Assembly (NCBI GenBank): GCA_947497315.1
Contig: CANMFX010000001.1
Coordinates: 1 to 64,000 of the forward strand
Reading direction: 5' to 3'
DNA: 64,000 bases
Source: an uncultured Sphingomonadaceae bacterium
Lineage (GTDB): Bacteria; Pseudomonadota; Alphaproteobacteria; Sphingomonadales; Sphingomonadaceae
Shown here: positions 34,802 to 43,604 of the stretch, piece by piece
Layout: the number at the start of each line of letters is the position of its first letter
Numbering within the stretch: position 1 is the first letter of the stretch
Translations under genes and position numbers: made by a program
The notes under the pieces: model-generated
What the model saw: only the letters and a program-made list of their open reading frames with translations
Told to the model about the DNA's origin: nothing
The model's database searches: none

Positions 34802-35102
34802 GTTTTTCCTGCATATTTTGATGTTCTTGGCATTTTCCCACTTTCATCTTGTCGCTCACCATCGGGTTTGCTCAGCCTGTCGGAGCGGGGCCTTCGAGGA
34901 TCGAAACCGACAGAGAGATGCGATCAACTATATGAGTCGCCAGAAGCGGATCGCCCAGCTTGGCTGGCGACCCGCCCTGAACTAACCCGACGCAAATCCG
35001 GATCGTCGGGCTATCGTCGTCTGAAATGGACCGGCCTTCAAAAGCCTTGGGAGTCAATTACTTTAGAAGACGGGCGCCAAAACTCCGGCGCCCGCCGGGA
35101 AC
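34802..35102. other. Intergenic region after tRNA-Arg
   Basis: No coding frame is convincing. It contains a T-run straight after the tRNA and, at 35071-35094, a perfect 8-bp GC stem with an 8-nt loop (given separately). Nothing else is recognised. Confidence 0.4.
35071..35094 (-). terminator. GC-rich hairpin after the LCCL-like gene
   Basis: CGGGCGCC (35071-35078) pairs with GGCGCCCG (35087-35094), loop AAAACTCC. It sits 9 nt downstream of the minus-strand gene that ends at 35103, and on that strand is followed by tcttct rather than a true T-run. It is a plausible terminator of moderate strength. Confidence 0.5.
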
Positions 35103-35678
35103 TCAGTTGACGAACACCAGAGTGCGGATTCCACTGCTTCCGGGCTTTGTTGTGATCCCGTTGCGTGTGCTGCCTTTCAGTTTCATGCTGCCCGCCTCCA
35201 TGCGCAGGGTCACGTTGCCACCGCCAAAGTCGATCTTGCCCGCATGAACTGCGGCCCGGCAGATCAACGTGTGGAAGGCATATCGGTCAATCCCGCTGAA
35301 ACGGCGCGGCGTCAGGCGGTTCGGTGCAGGTGGGCAATAAAACTTGAAACTATGCCCGGTCTTGTGGCGATCAGCGAGTCCGGTCGCGGTAAATTTGGTG
35401 TCCCAGTCGACATGATGGGCGTCGCTGGCCGGGGCCTCACCCGGGCCGCGCTTGCCCCCTGCTGCCGCGACCTCAGCCTCGCCGCCCGACCGGTTCGCAC
35501 TACCGATATCGGGTACATCGAGCTTTTCGCGCGCAGTCGATTTGACCTTGGCTTCGACTGCCTTTTTCAGGCCATCGAGAGGCCCAGCCTGTGCTGGTGC
35601 CGCCAACGCAAGTGTTGCGACAGTGATCGCCAGAATCGTTGTTGGTCGCATGTCGTGATTGAAGAGTGCCTTCGTCAT
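35103..35678 (-). CDS. Secreted protein with LCCL-like domain
   Basis: The start at 35678 is chosen over the in-frame ATG at 35651 because AAGGA is 7 nt before it; the signal peptide (TTILAITVATLALAAPAQA) fits both. After a linker (AREKLDVPDIGSANRSGG and an Ala/Gly-rich stretch), the last 80 residues resemble the LCCL fold: RYAFHTLICRAAVHAGKIDFGGGNVTLRMEAGSMKLKGSTRNGI, where ICRAAVHAG and the late NGI are the hallmark positions. LCCL domains occur mainly in animal extracellular proteins but also in some bacteria. The role here is unknown. It is 191 residues long, probably periplasmic. Confidence 0.65.
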   Translation of the reverse strand: MTKALFNHDMRPTTILAITVATLALAAPAQAGPLDGLKKAVEAKVKSTAREKLDVPDIGSANRSGGEAEVAAAGGKRGPGEAPASDAHHVDWDTKFTATGLADRHKTGHSFKFYCPPAPNRLTPRRFSGIDRYAFHTLICRAAVHAGKIDFGGGNVTLRMEAGSMKLKGSTRNGITTKPGSSGIRTLVFVN

Positions 35679-35867
35679 AACTTATTCCTTTTTCAATTTT
35701 TTTCGAAGCGGCCGAAGATCTGATCGCCATCCTTATGGGCGCGACCCGGCCTGAGCACCTGCGACTCTATCGGTTGGCACGCACAGGCAGAACCCGCATC
35801 GCCACACGCACGCTATGCAAAAATGCCGTGATAAACTTACCTTGGCATGTGCAGTGAATATCGCAGT

Positions 35868-38300
35868 CTAAAATTTGAAATCAAAACCGATGCGAACAGT
35901 GCGCGGGCGCAGGGGTGTAATTTGGTCCGCAAAAGGCAATGTGAAGGGGGAACCAAGGCCAAAGCGATTGCCGCTGGCATTGAAAATATTGGTTGCTTCC
36001 AGCCAGACCGTTCGCGGGCCCAGATCAAGGCTGGCAGACAGGCCGGTATCCACGACATCGCCTTGCTCCACGCCCAATACCGGGCCGATACCAAGTCGCG
36101 ACTTGCCAGTGTACCGGGCCCAGGCAGCGAGTGACAGGTCCGCCTCCTCTGACAGTCTGGTCGCGTAGCTCAGGCCCAAGCGTCCTGAAAAATCAGCGAC
36201 ATTGGGTAGATTGTCACTATCTGCAATCACTGTGCCGGCTGGAAGGTCGGCTACAAGCAGAAATTCAGGATCACCGACGAAAATAGTCTCGGCGGGTTGG
36301 GTCAAACGGCTGTCTGCCCAGATGGCCGATGCTTCAATCGACAGGCCGGGCAGCGGCCGCCAATTGGCCGATGCATCGATTGTCCAGATTCGCCCGGTCC
36401 CGATATTCTCCGTCACGGGAAGACCGTCATTGTCGATCAGGTCGGCCTGAATATCATTCCATCTGGTATGGGCCAGTGTAATCCCGGCATCAAATCCGGT
36501 TTCGCCGCCGCTGGTGTAAGATAACCCACCTTCTATAGCCGCAACCTCATCATTGAAAAAGCGCTGCACCATGTCATCACGCACAGCAATGCCACCTGCT
36601 CGAAAACCTTCCTGATAGCGGACATGGCCGACCAGGCCGTCAGCCAGCCGGTAGCGCGCACCTACCGATGGCAGAAATGCCGTCTGGTTTCGCTTCGCTT
36701 CATCACTGGCAGCAATCCGGAAACCGGCCGGTGCATCAAGGGTCCTGCCCATCGTCCAGACGTGACTGACACGTCCGCCGGCGTTGACCGTCAGGCGATT
36801 TGACAAGGGCCAGACGATTTCACCAAAGCCGGTAACCTCATTCACTTCATTTTCTATGCCGCCAATATTGGTCGTCAGCAAACCACCTTCGCGAGCACGC
36901 CGAATCTGGTAACGGTTGTTCACAAGGCTTGTGCCGACAAACCAGCTACCGCCATTTTCCAGTGACTTTGACAATCGGGTTTCAGACGTAAACAGCTTGA
37001 TTTTCCCGCGTTGACGGAAAAGCGAGGGGATGGCCGGAAAAGGATCAATCCCCGGTAGCGTCGTATCAAAAGTCTCCGACACCCGCTGGTCGGCATAGCT
37101 GACCTCGGACAGGAATTCCAAATCGTCCCAATTTTTACGAACGACCAGTTGCCCCAAAGCAAAGCGGTTGCGATAAGGTTGCGCGAAGGGTGAAGCGCGA
37201 TCAAGATCGTCGCCAAGCCGGTCGGCATATTGACTATCCCGCCCGTCAATTTCCTGCGCTGCCGCCATCAGGTCAATCGACCAGCCTGCACCGGGATCAG
37301 CTCTCAGCATGAACCGGCCGCCTATCGTATCCACCTGGTTGACGTCATTCAAACGGCGCAACCGGTCATCGATATAACCACCCTGACGACCACCGTAGAT
37401 CGAAGCGCGTATGCCGACGGATCCTGCGACTAACGGCAAGTTCAAGGTCGCATTTGCATCGACCGATGGATCGCCGTCCTCCGTCGCAGCCACAGCAATG
37501 GACGTCTTGCCGCTGACTTCATTCAGCTGCACGGCATTGGGGATTAGGCGAATGACCCCGCCCAGGGTTCCGGCGCCAAAGCGGGTCCCTTGCGGTCCCT
37601 GATGAATTTCAATGGCGCTCAGATCAATCATCCGCAAATCCGGATCCGGCGCGTTGTAGTTCAACCGGGCCTCACCCAGATATTGACCGGACACGGCCTG
37701 GTTCGGACCGTTGAAACTGGAATCGGCAATGCCCCGGATAAAAAGACGGTTACGGCCTGGTCCAAATTGTGTCGAACTGATCGTCGGTATGGTTTCAATC
37801 AATGCGTCAGTACCGCGCAACTCAGCCGCTGGGCTCATTTCATCCAGCGTCACTGTCTGGAGTATTCCTGGCTGACCCAAGGCAATATCGCTGTCATTCA
37901 ACAGACCTGTAACAACAATGTCAGGATTGATTACAGGTGGAGGTATCACTCCGATTCCTGGATTTCCGGGAGAAGCCGTCGCAAGGCTAGCACCTTTGCG
38001 CACGCGCACGATCCGCCAGTGGCGATCATCGACCCGCTCCGGCCTGGTCCCGCTTCCCGCCAGTAACCGCGTCAGAGCTTGGAGAGAGGTCATCCGGCCC
38101 TTGATCGGCGGCACCTTTTTCGCACCCATTTGCGGATCAGACATTCCAATGCTGATTCCTGCCTGTTGGCCAAGCACAAAAATCGCAGAATCGAGACGAC
38201 CTGCGGCAATATCTATTTCAACTATACTGTCGGCATGAGCGGGAGCGGCAATGGCAACACCCAGCACAGCGGCCGGGATCAACTCACGGTACCGCATCAT
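35868..38300 (-). CDS. TonB-dependent receptor with N-terminal STN signalling domain
   Basis: An 810-residue outer-membrane receptor. A signal peptide (about 1-23, ending AHA) is followed by an STN domain (about 26-100: VEIDIAAGRLDSAIFVLGQQAGISIGM, then TSLQALTRLLAGSGTRPERVDD), which transmits ligand binding to an anti-sigma factor. The plug (about 130-260: DIVVTGLL, PTISSTQFGPGRNRLFIRGIAD, GPQGTRFGAGTLGGVIRLI) and the 22-strand barrel with a terminal Phe (IGFDFKF) follow. Its start overlaps the fecR-like gene by 17 nt, so the three genes form one signalling set. The ligand is unknown; ferric siderophores are usual, but plant or algal compounds also occur in this group. Confidence 0.92.
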   Translation of the reverse strand: MMRYRELIPAAVLGVAIAAPAHADSIVEIDIAAGRLDSAIFVLGQQAGISIGMSDPQMGAKKVPPIKGRMTSLQALTRLLAGSGTRPERVDDRHWRIVRVRKGASLATASPGNPGIGVIPPPVINPDIVVTGLLNDSDIALGQPGILQTVTLDEMSPAAELRGTDALIETIPTISSTQFGPGRNRLFIRGIADSSFNGPNQAVSGQYLGEARLNYNAPDPDLRMIDLSAIEIHQGPQGTRFGAGTLGGVIRLIPNAVQLNEVSGKTSIAVAATEDGDPSVDANATLNLPLVAGSVGIRASIYGGRQGGYIDDRLRRLNDVNQVDTIGGRFMLRADPGAGWSIDLMAAAQEIDGRDSQYADRLGDDLDRASPFAQPYRNRFALGQLVVRKNWDDLEFLSEVSYADQRVSETFDTTLPGIDPFPAIPSLFRQRGKIKLFTSETRLSKSLENGGSWFVGTSLVNNRYQIRRAREGGLLTTNIGGIENEVNEVTGFGEIVWPLSNRLTVNAGGRVSHVWTMGRTLDAPAGFRIAASDEAKRNQTAFLPSVGARYRLADGLVGHVRYQEGFRAGGIAVRDDMVQRFFNDEVAAIEGGLSYTSGGETGFDAGITLAHTRWNDIQADLIDNDGLPVTENIGTGRIWTIDASANWRPLPGLSIEASAIWADSRLTQPAETIFVGDPEFLLVADLPAGTVIADSDNLPNVADFSGRLGLSYATRLSEEADLSLAAWARYTGKSRLGIGPVLGVEQGDVVDTGLSASLDLGPRTVWLEATNIFNASGNRFGLGSPFTLPFADQITPLRPRTVRIGFDFKF

Positions 38301-39297
38301 CCCCTATCAATATCCAACCCTTCGCTTGTTTCTCCGCACGCACGCCCAACAAGGCGGCAATCGGTTCCATATCTTCCGGATCGCGGTTTTTTAGCTGTAT
38401 CACGCCGCTAAATGGCCGCGCCGCGATCGCTTCGGATGCTGTGACAGTAACGCCCAGATTCCGGTCCAGCGCTTCAGCCACTTCGCCCAGCGTCGCTCCG
38501 GTAAAGCTCAACTGACCGGTGCGCCAAATGCCGACCTGTTCAATCGCAATATCGGATATGGTCACCCGGCTTCTGGATATATCGCGATACAGTCGTTTGC
38601 CGGCTGGCAAGCTGACATTCTCTCGCCCGGGATTGTAAATGACCAAACCTTCGGAAACCGCCACATCCAGCGCCTCGTCGCTTTTTACGACGTTAAACTC
38701 AGTGCCGGCGTCGACCAGGCGCATTTTTCCGGTGTCGACAATGAATGGATCATCATCATTGTGCACCACCGTGAACAAGGCTTCACCGCGATTGAGCCTG
38801 GCATAGCGAGGCTTCTTATGGTCCAGTTCAATACTTGTATCGCCGTTCAGCGTAATTTGACCCCCGTCGGGAAGCGCAACAATTTTTCGCTGACCCGGCT
38901 CGGTCATTACACCATAAGGCTGCGGCATCTGGGTCCAGACACCGGCGCTGACAGCGACAACCAGCGATGCAGCAAGCGCCCCGAACATAATACGGCGGCG
39001 ATTTGTCTGCTCGCGGGGCAACAGATAGTCGTCATTTGCCGGTTGCAGCGGAATCGGAGCATCCATTTGCCCATCCTGATCAATCGGCGCGCCTTTCGGC
39101 TCTGCTGCCGATACAACATCGTCGGATAGCGCTACCAGCCGGTCTTCTGCGGCGAGCGCTTCCTCATAGACGACATTATGCTGCGGATCAGCCTCCAGCC
39201 ATAGCGTGAAGCCGTCCCAGTCGGTAAAATCCGCGTCGCGGGTGCGGATTGCCCAGGCAATCGCCTGTTCCCGGATCATGTCATTCATATCAGCCAT
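38284..39297 (-). CDS. FecR-family anti-sigma factor
   Basis: A 337-residue inner-membrane protein. The N-terminal DUF4880-like segment is MIREQAIAWAIRTRDADFTDWDGFTLWLEADPQH (cytoplasmic, binds the sigma factor). A single membrane helix lies near 104-122 (IMFGALAASLVVAVSAGVW), then a periplasmic FecR domain (GQRKIVALPDGGQITLNGDTSIELDHKKPRYARLNRGEALFTVVHNDDDPFIVDTG). The C-terminal part contains LGEVAEALDRNLGVTVTAS, typical of the STN-interacting end. It senses the STN domain of the adjacent receptor and controls the adjacent sigma factor. Translation of the receptor begins before this gene stops. Confidence 0.92.
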   Translation of the reverse strand: MADMNDMIREQAIAWAIRTRDADFTDWDGFTLWLEADPQHNVVYEEALAAEDRLVALSDDVVSAAEPKGAPIDQDGQMDAPIPLQPANDDYLLPREQTNRRRIMFGALAASLVVAVSAGVWTQMPQPYGVMTEPGQRKIVALPDGGQITLNGDTSIELDHKKPRYARLNRGEALFTVVHNDDDPFIVDTGKMRLVDAGTEFNVVKSDEALDVAVSEGLVIYNPGRENVSLPAGKRLYRDISRSRVTISDIAIEQVGIWRTGQLSFTGATLGEVAEALDRNLGVTVTASEAIAARPFSGVIQLKNRDPEDMEPIAALLGVRAEKQAKGWILIGDDAVP

Positions 39298-39345
39298 AAT
39301 TTCTTTCCCGGGACATAGACGTCACCACAAGCGGGATCCCGCATA

Positions 39346-39858
39346 TCATTCGACATCTTCGCCCTCCCGCCACCTTGCCAGCGCGCGATAGGCTCTCTGC
39401 AGATCTTTCTCCACCGAGCTCAGGCTGATGCCCAGTTCTTCGGCAATCTGCCGCTGGCTGATCCCATCAACCCGAAAACGACGAAAAACCTCCAGCACAC
39501 GCGGTCCCTCGCTGCCGATTGTTGCTTCGATCTCGGCCAAGCGCTGGCGCGCAATCAGGGCGCGGTCGGGAAGCGGCAGGTCAGAGGCATCACCGGTTCC
39601 CCTGTGGACATCGCTCCAGTCATGGTCCCGCTGACGCGAGCGCTGAGCCATACGATAACGGTCGTGCATGAGATTATTTGCCGCGCGATAGAAATAAGGC
39701 AGCGGGCTGGTGATATTACTGTCGTCCATATCCGACACCCGCAGCCACAGGTCCTGCAATATGTCTTCGGCATTGTCCCCCGCACCGCGCGCGCGCAAAA
39801 ACCGCAACAATGCGTCACGATGATTGAGGAAAACCGCCTGAAGTTCGTGTTGCGTCAT
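39346..39858 (-). CDS. ECF sigma factor, FecI type
   Basis: The start at 39858 (MTQHELQAVFLNHRDALLRFLRARG) fits the family; a longer frame adds 52 residues with no similarity. The 170-residue protein has region 2 (GDNAEDILQDLWLRV, PLPYFYRAANNLMHDRYR) and region 4 (LEVFRRFRVDGISQRQIAEELGISLSSVEKDLQRAYRALARW). FecI-type factors are released when receptor and FecR signal ligand binding, then transcribe the receptor gene. It is first in the set sigma - anti-sigma - receptor. A hairpin lies upstream at 39890-39929. Confidence 0.92.
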   Translation of the reverse strand: MTQHELQAVFLNHRDALLRFLRARGAGDNAEDILQDLWLRVSDMDDSNITSPLPYFYRAANNLMHDRYRMAQRSRQRDHDWSDVHRGTGDASDLPLPDRALIARQRLAEIEATIGSEGPRVLEVFRRFRVDGISQRQIAEELGISLSSVEKDLQRAYRALARWREGEDVE

Positions 39859-39889
39859 AAGCTGACGAATCTCTGCAATTGGGGGTTGG

Positions 39890-39929
39890 CGGGCTTTAGT
39901 GAATGCATCGATATCATTCCGCAAGCCCG
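39890..39929 (-). promoter_or_regulatory. Hairpin upstream of the FecI-type sigma gene
   Basis: CGGGCTT (39890-39896) pairs with AAGCCCG (39923-39929), and inside it GAATG pairs with CATTC. It lies about 32-71 bp upstream of the sigma-factor start, in the likely leader or promoter. There is no T-run, so a terminator is unlikely. Function unknown. Confidence 0.35.
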
Positions 39930-40077
39930 GAGGGATGCTATTTTGGACTCTGTTATATCGTATCTTGCAACAGAGTCTTGGATAAAATTTACACATAGAT
40001 ACAGGCAGTTTCAACAGCCTTGAAAATAATTTGGAAAAACTTTGCGGGTTTCGCCGGTCGACAACGTCTCAATTATT

Positions 40078-40165
40078 GGACCCACCCCGAACCCTGCGGG
40101 TCCATTTTCCGAAATCTTTCCCCGAAGAGTTCGGATCCCGGAGGAAGGTATCAACCTTCCTCCGG
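40078..40165 (+). promoter_or_regulatory. Paired hairpins in the leader of the DUF6491-like lipoprotein gene
   Basis: GGACCC (about 40078-40083) pairs with GGGTCC (about 40098-40103). Further on, CCGGAGGAAGGT (40138-40149) pairs perfectly over 12 bp with ACCTTCCTCCGG (40154-40165) around a 4-nt loop. Neither is followed by a T-run. The stronger hairpin ends 36 nt before the ATG at 40202 and carries an AGGAGG-like string inside its stem. Possibly a leader structure; role unknown. Confidence 0.4.
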
Positions 40166-40201
40166 CCTATTCGGAAAGTTGGATTGAGTAGGAGTCAGTA
40201 A

Positions 40202-40594
40202 ATGATACGCATTGGACTTTTCATGGTGCTGTTCATACTTGCTGGCTGCGCGTCCCCGGAGACCACTGGTCAGATTGCAGACAGATCAGAGATGATTTTC
40301 GTACCTCCTGTAGAGGTTTACGAAACGACAGAATGCATCCCGTTGCGTAAGGTGCGTTCCACCAGAGTCATTGATCGTGTCGGCATTGCCTATGAAATGC
40401 CCGACCGCAAGGTCTGGCTCAATCGCCCTGAATGGGGGGCATCCATGCTTGATGATGATCTCGTCATGGTGACCAGCACAAATGGCAATATGCTATGCTC
40501 CGGGGATATCGTGCGATTTCTGGACAGCTCCCCTGTCGGTTTTCGAAGCGCTATCGCACTGGGACCATTTGTCAGCTATACCCGCAGCGAGTGA
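40202..40594 (+). CDS. DUF6491-like lipoprotein
   Basis: A 130-residue lipoprotein: MIRIGLFMVLFILAGC gives a clear lipobox (LAGC), and AGGAG precedes the ATG. The mature part has TECIPLRKVRSTRVIDRVGIAYEM, KVWLNRPEWG and NGNMLCSGDIVRFLDSS, the same scheme of paired cysteines and RST-x-VID as the secreted protein at 34228-34644, so the two are probably paralogues of one family. Function unknown. It is convergent with the iorA-like gene (21 nt). A leader hairpin lies upstream. Confidence 0.7.
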   Translation: MIRIGLFMVLFILAGCASPETTGQIADRSEMIFVPPVEVYETTECIPLRKVRSTRVIDRVGIAYEMPDRKVWLNRPEWGASMLDDDLVMVTSTNGNMLCSGDIVRFLDSSPVGFRSAIALGPFVSYTRSE

Positions 40595-40615
40595 CAGGCA
40601 TAGCCGACAGCTTGA

Positions 40616-41071
40616 TCAGACATCGGAAGCCGCTTCCTTGATGGCTCTGCGGATGCTCATATAGGTGGCGCATCGACAGATATTACCGCTCATCGCAGCA
40701 TCGATATCTTCATCACTCGGACTGGAATTTTCGACCAGTAGCGCCGTAGCCGCCATGATCTGACCCGACTGGCAATAGCCGCATTGCGGGACATCATTTT
40801 TTACCCAAACCGCCCGGATAGCGTCGGCCGCCCGGCCTTGGACACCCTCAATTGTCGTGACCTTTGCACCGTCAAGCGAGTCGTGAGCGGTTATGCAGGA
40901 GCGCGTCGGCGCGCCATCGACATGCACCGTACAGGCGCCGCACTGCGCGACACCGCAACCAAATTTGGTGCCGGTCATCTTCAGATGATCCCGCAATACC
41001 CAGAGCAACGGGGTGCCCGGCGCTGCATCGATGGTTTCGTCTTTTCCGTTGATATTCAGTGTGGTGGCCAT
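40616..41071 (-). CDS. (2Fe-2S) subunit of an isoquinoline 1-oxidoreductase-type enzyme
   Basis: A 151-residue protein with both iron-sulfur domains of the xanthine oxidase family: plant-type ferredoxin CGVAQCGACTVHVDGAPTRSC in the first half (Cys near 39, 44, 47 and 59) and the helical [2Fe-2S] domain with PQCGYCQSGQIM and GNICRCATY in the second. It carries electrons from the molybdenum site encoded by the gene just upstream (14 nt apart). In characterised members (IorAB, aldehyde dehydrogenases) the electron acceptor is a cytochrome. It has no signal peptide of its own, so it is probably exported with the large subunit. Confidence 0.92.
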   Translation of the reverse strand: MATTLNINGKDETIDAAPGTPLLWVLRDHLKMTGTKFGCGVAQCGACTVHVDGAPTRSCITAHDSLDGAKVTTIEGVQGRAADAIRAVWVKNDVPQCGYCQSGQIMAATALLVENSSPSDEDIDAAMSGNICRCATYMSIRRAIKEAASDV

Positions 41072-41085
41072 GAGCAGCTCCTGAC

Positions 41086-43473
41086 TTAAGCGGTTTCTTT
41101 TGCGGGCAATGACAATTTGCTTCCGCTCGCGCCGATGATCGGCAATTTCCGGATTCGGTGTCCCGTTGCATTGAATATCGCATTGGTAAGGGCGGGAGCA
41201 GCCGGCGGCGTTGCCGGTTCGCCGACACCGGCCGGTGCGCTGTTTGATTTGACGATTTCGACTTCAAATGCGCGCGGCGCCTCACCCATGCGCAAAACCC
41301 GCCATGATGGAAAATTCTCCTGTACCACGGAACCGTTCTTGGCGGTGATTTCTCCAAATAATGCATTGGACAGGCCGTAGATTGTTCCGCCTTCCATCTG
41401 CGCCTTGGCATGGCGGGGATTGATCACCGTCCCGGCATCAAGGGCGAGCCAGATACCCGGTATGGTCATGCTTCCGTCCGGACTAACCGCCACTTCGATG
41501 ACCGTTGCAATATAGGATAGAAAAGAACGGTGGACGGCAATGCCGAGGCCATGACCGGACGGCAAATCACGCCCCCACTTGGCCATGTCGGCTGCCATGT
41601 TGACGACGTTGGTCAATCGTGCGGTTTCAATCGGATATTCTTCGATCGAGGCGTCATAATTAGGGTAGGTGGCGCCCTCATTCCCCGGATCAATAGTGCG
41701 TGCATCACCGATCAGTTCAAGCAGATATTCTTTTTGATCCCGCTCGGCGGCATGTGCCATTTCAGCCGCAAAACTCTGCACCGCAAAGGCGTGGTAGATA
41801 TTCGAAACGGACCGCAGCCATCCGATCCGCAAATGCCCCTTTGCATTGCCGGATTCCACCTGCAGATTCGGCATGGCGAAGGGGACATCAGTAGCCCCCA
41901 GACCCATTTCACCATCTGTCGGCACGTCCATTCCCGGCACGAATGTCGAAGCGATTGGCGGGAATACCGTGCGGTGGAGATAGCTGGTACATTTACCATT
42001 TTCGTCCATACCGGCCTCCAGCCGCTGCGCGCTGACGGAGTGGTAATAACCGTGGCGCACTTCGTCTTCCCTGGTCCAGGTAACTTTCACCGGTTTGCCG
42101 ACTTCCTTGGCGATCAGCGCAGCCTCGACGACAAAATCCGGTTTGGACTTGCGGCCAAATGCACCGCCCAGCCATGTCGCGTTAACGGTAATGTTTTCCT
42201 TATCGATTTTAAGCAGGTCGGACAGGGTCTGACGCGTCGCTTGCGGGTCCTGCACGCATGCCCAGCATTCCAGCTTGTCACCGTCCCACTGGGCTGTCGC
42301 CGCGGGCGGCTCCATGGGCGACTGCGACAGATGCGGCGCGTAATATTCAGCCTCAATTCTGTTTGCTGCGCTCGAAAGGCCGGAGGCTACATTGCCTCGT
42401 TTGCGCCGGACAGTGCCTGACTGTTTTGCGGTCTGTTGCATTTGTTCGGCAAAAGTTTCCGAATCATATCCCGCATTCGGTCCGTCGATCCAGTCCACCT
42501 CGAGCGCATTGCGGCCCTGAATGGCCGCCCATGTATCCTTTGCGACAACGGCGACCCCGCCCAGCGCCTGAAACAGGGCTGGTGGTTTGGCATCAGGCAG
42601 CTTCACCGTCTGCAGCACGCCGGGAACGGCCAATGCATCTGCATCGCGAACAGCACCTGTTCTTCCGAATAGCTGCGGCGGGCGCGCAATAACAGCATAG
42701 ACCATCCCCGGCTTGTCGACATCTATGCCAAATGTCCCTTCACCGCGCGTGATCTGTGGAATGGTCAGGGATGGAATTTCCTTGTTGATATAGCGCCAGT
42801 CTTTTGGATCCTTCACCGTGATATCTGCTTCGCCGGGCACTTGCAGTCTGGCGGCAAGCTTGGCGAGATTGCCATAGGACAGGGTATCGCTGTTCTGGCT
42901 GTTGCTGACCAGCCCCTGCGAAGCCGAGCATTCGGATGGGCGCATCTTCCAGTACACGGCCGCTGCTTCGGTCAGCATTTGCCGCATGGCTGCCCCGGCG
43001 AGACGAAGGCGATGGAAATTATACCGCACAGAACGGGACCCGTCGGTATTCTGATCGCCATAGCGCTCATGCCCTTCCGCCTGAACGATTTGCACCTTGT
43101 CCCAGTCGGCTTCCAGTTCGTCAGCGACAATCTGCGCCATGGAAGTCCACACCTGCTGGCCCATTTCTGAACGATGACAGGTAATCTTGACGGTGCCGTC
43201 TTCTTCAATGGCAATCCACAAGGCCGGCGTTGCATCGCCGCCTTTGACCTCGGTCAGCGGGCTGGGTCCGGCCTCCGGCAGATCAATGGCGTCGGGATCA
43301 ATTTTCGGTTCTTCGTAGCTTGAACAACCGGTTAGCGCGACGCCAACTATAAAAAGACTCGAGCCGACCACAAAGCCCCGGCGGCTGAGATTCGTGATCG
43401 AGAGTGTATCTTTACCAACCGCGTCGGTCTTTTTCCCGCCGGGAATGATCCCGATATCATGCAAAAACATCAA
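41086..43473 (-). CDS. Molybdopterin-binding subunit of an isoquinoline 1-oxidoreductase-type enzyme
   Basis: A 795-residue catalytic subunit. The N-terminus has a twin-arginine signal (SRRGFVVGSSLFIVGVALTGC) that also ends in a lipobox-like TGC, so it may be exported and anchored. The molybdenum-binding core shows GWLRSVSNIYHAFAVQSF, and the catalytic Glu in GVGEPATPPAAPALTNAIF. The large subunit hydroxylates N-heterocycles or oxidises aldehydes; the substrate cannot be read from sequence. It is divergent from cysD, with 248 bp between, holding a palindrome and a direct repeat. Confidence 0.9.
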   Translation of the reverse strand: MMFLHDIGIIPGGKKTDAVGKDTLSITNLSRRGFVVGSSLFIVGVALTGCSSYEEPKIDPDAIDLPEAGPSPLTEVKGGDATPALWIAIEEDGTVKITCHRSEMGQQVWTSMAQIVADELEADWDKVQIVQAEGHERYGDQNTDGSRSVRYNFHRLRLAGAAMRQMLTEAAAVYWKMRPSECSASQGLVSNSQNSDTLSYGNLAKLAARLQVPGEADITVKDPKDWRYINKEIPSLTIPQITRGEGTFGIDVDKPGMVYAVIARPPQLFGRTGAVRDADALAVPGVLQTVKLPDAKPPALFQALGGVAVVAKDTWAAIQGRNALEVDWIDGPNAGYDSETFAEQMQQTAKQSGTVRRKRGNVASGLSSAANRIEAEYYAPHLSQSPMEPPAATAQWDGDKLECWACVQDPQATRQTLSDLLKIDKENITVNATWLGGAFGRKSKPDFVVEAALIAKEVGKPVKVTWTREDEVRHGYYHSVSAQRLEAGMDENGKCTSYLHRTVFPPIASTFVPGMDVPTDGEMGLGATDVPFAMPNLQVESGNAKGHLRIGWLRSVSNIYHAFAVQSFAAEMAHAAERDQKEYLLELIGDARTIDPGNEGATYPNYDASIEEYPIETARLTNVVNMAADMAKWGRDLPSGHGLGIAVHRSFLSYIATVIEVAVSPDGSMTIPGIWLALDAGTVINPRHAKAQMEGGTIYGLSNALFGEITAKNGSVVQENFPSWRVLRMGEAPRAFEVEIVKSNSAPAGVGEPATPPAAPALTNAIFNATGHRIRKLPIIGASGSKLSLPAKETA

Positions 43474-43548
43474 TTATCTCCCGGCTGTTTGGTTTCGGTT
43501 TCCTCGTCTTCGGCAGTTTGCCGTTCACCACTTGATGGTTTTTGAAGG

Positions 43549-43564
43549 GCTATCGACCGATAGC
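43549..43564. promoter_or_regulatory. Perfect 7-bp inverted repeat between iorB-like gene and cysD
   Basis: GCTATCG-AC-CGATAGC is a perfect inverted repeat with a 2-bp centre. It sits 75 bp upstream of the oxidoreductase gene and 157 bp before cysD. It looks like an operator for a dimeric repressor; the regulator is unknown. Confidence 0.45.
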
Positions 43565-43604
43565 ATAGTGTCAAATGCACGAACGACAAGACGATCCTTA
43601 TTAT

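Noticed and set aside
41530-42420. Plus-strand frame inside the molybdenum subunit gene
   Set aside because: It is antisense to an intact gene whose catalytic motifs are all present.
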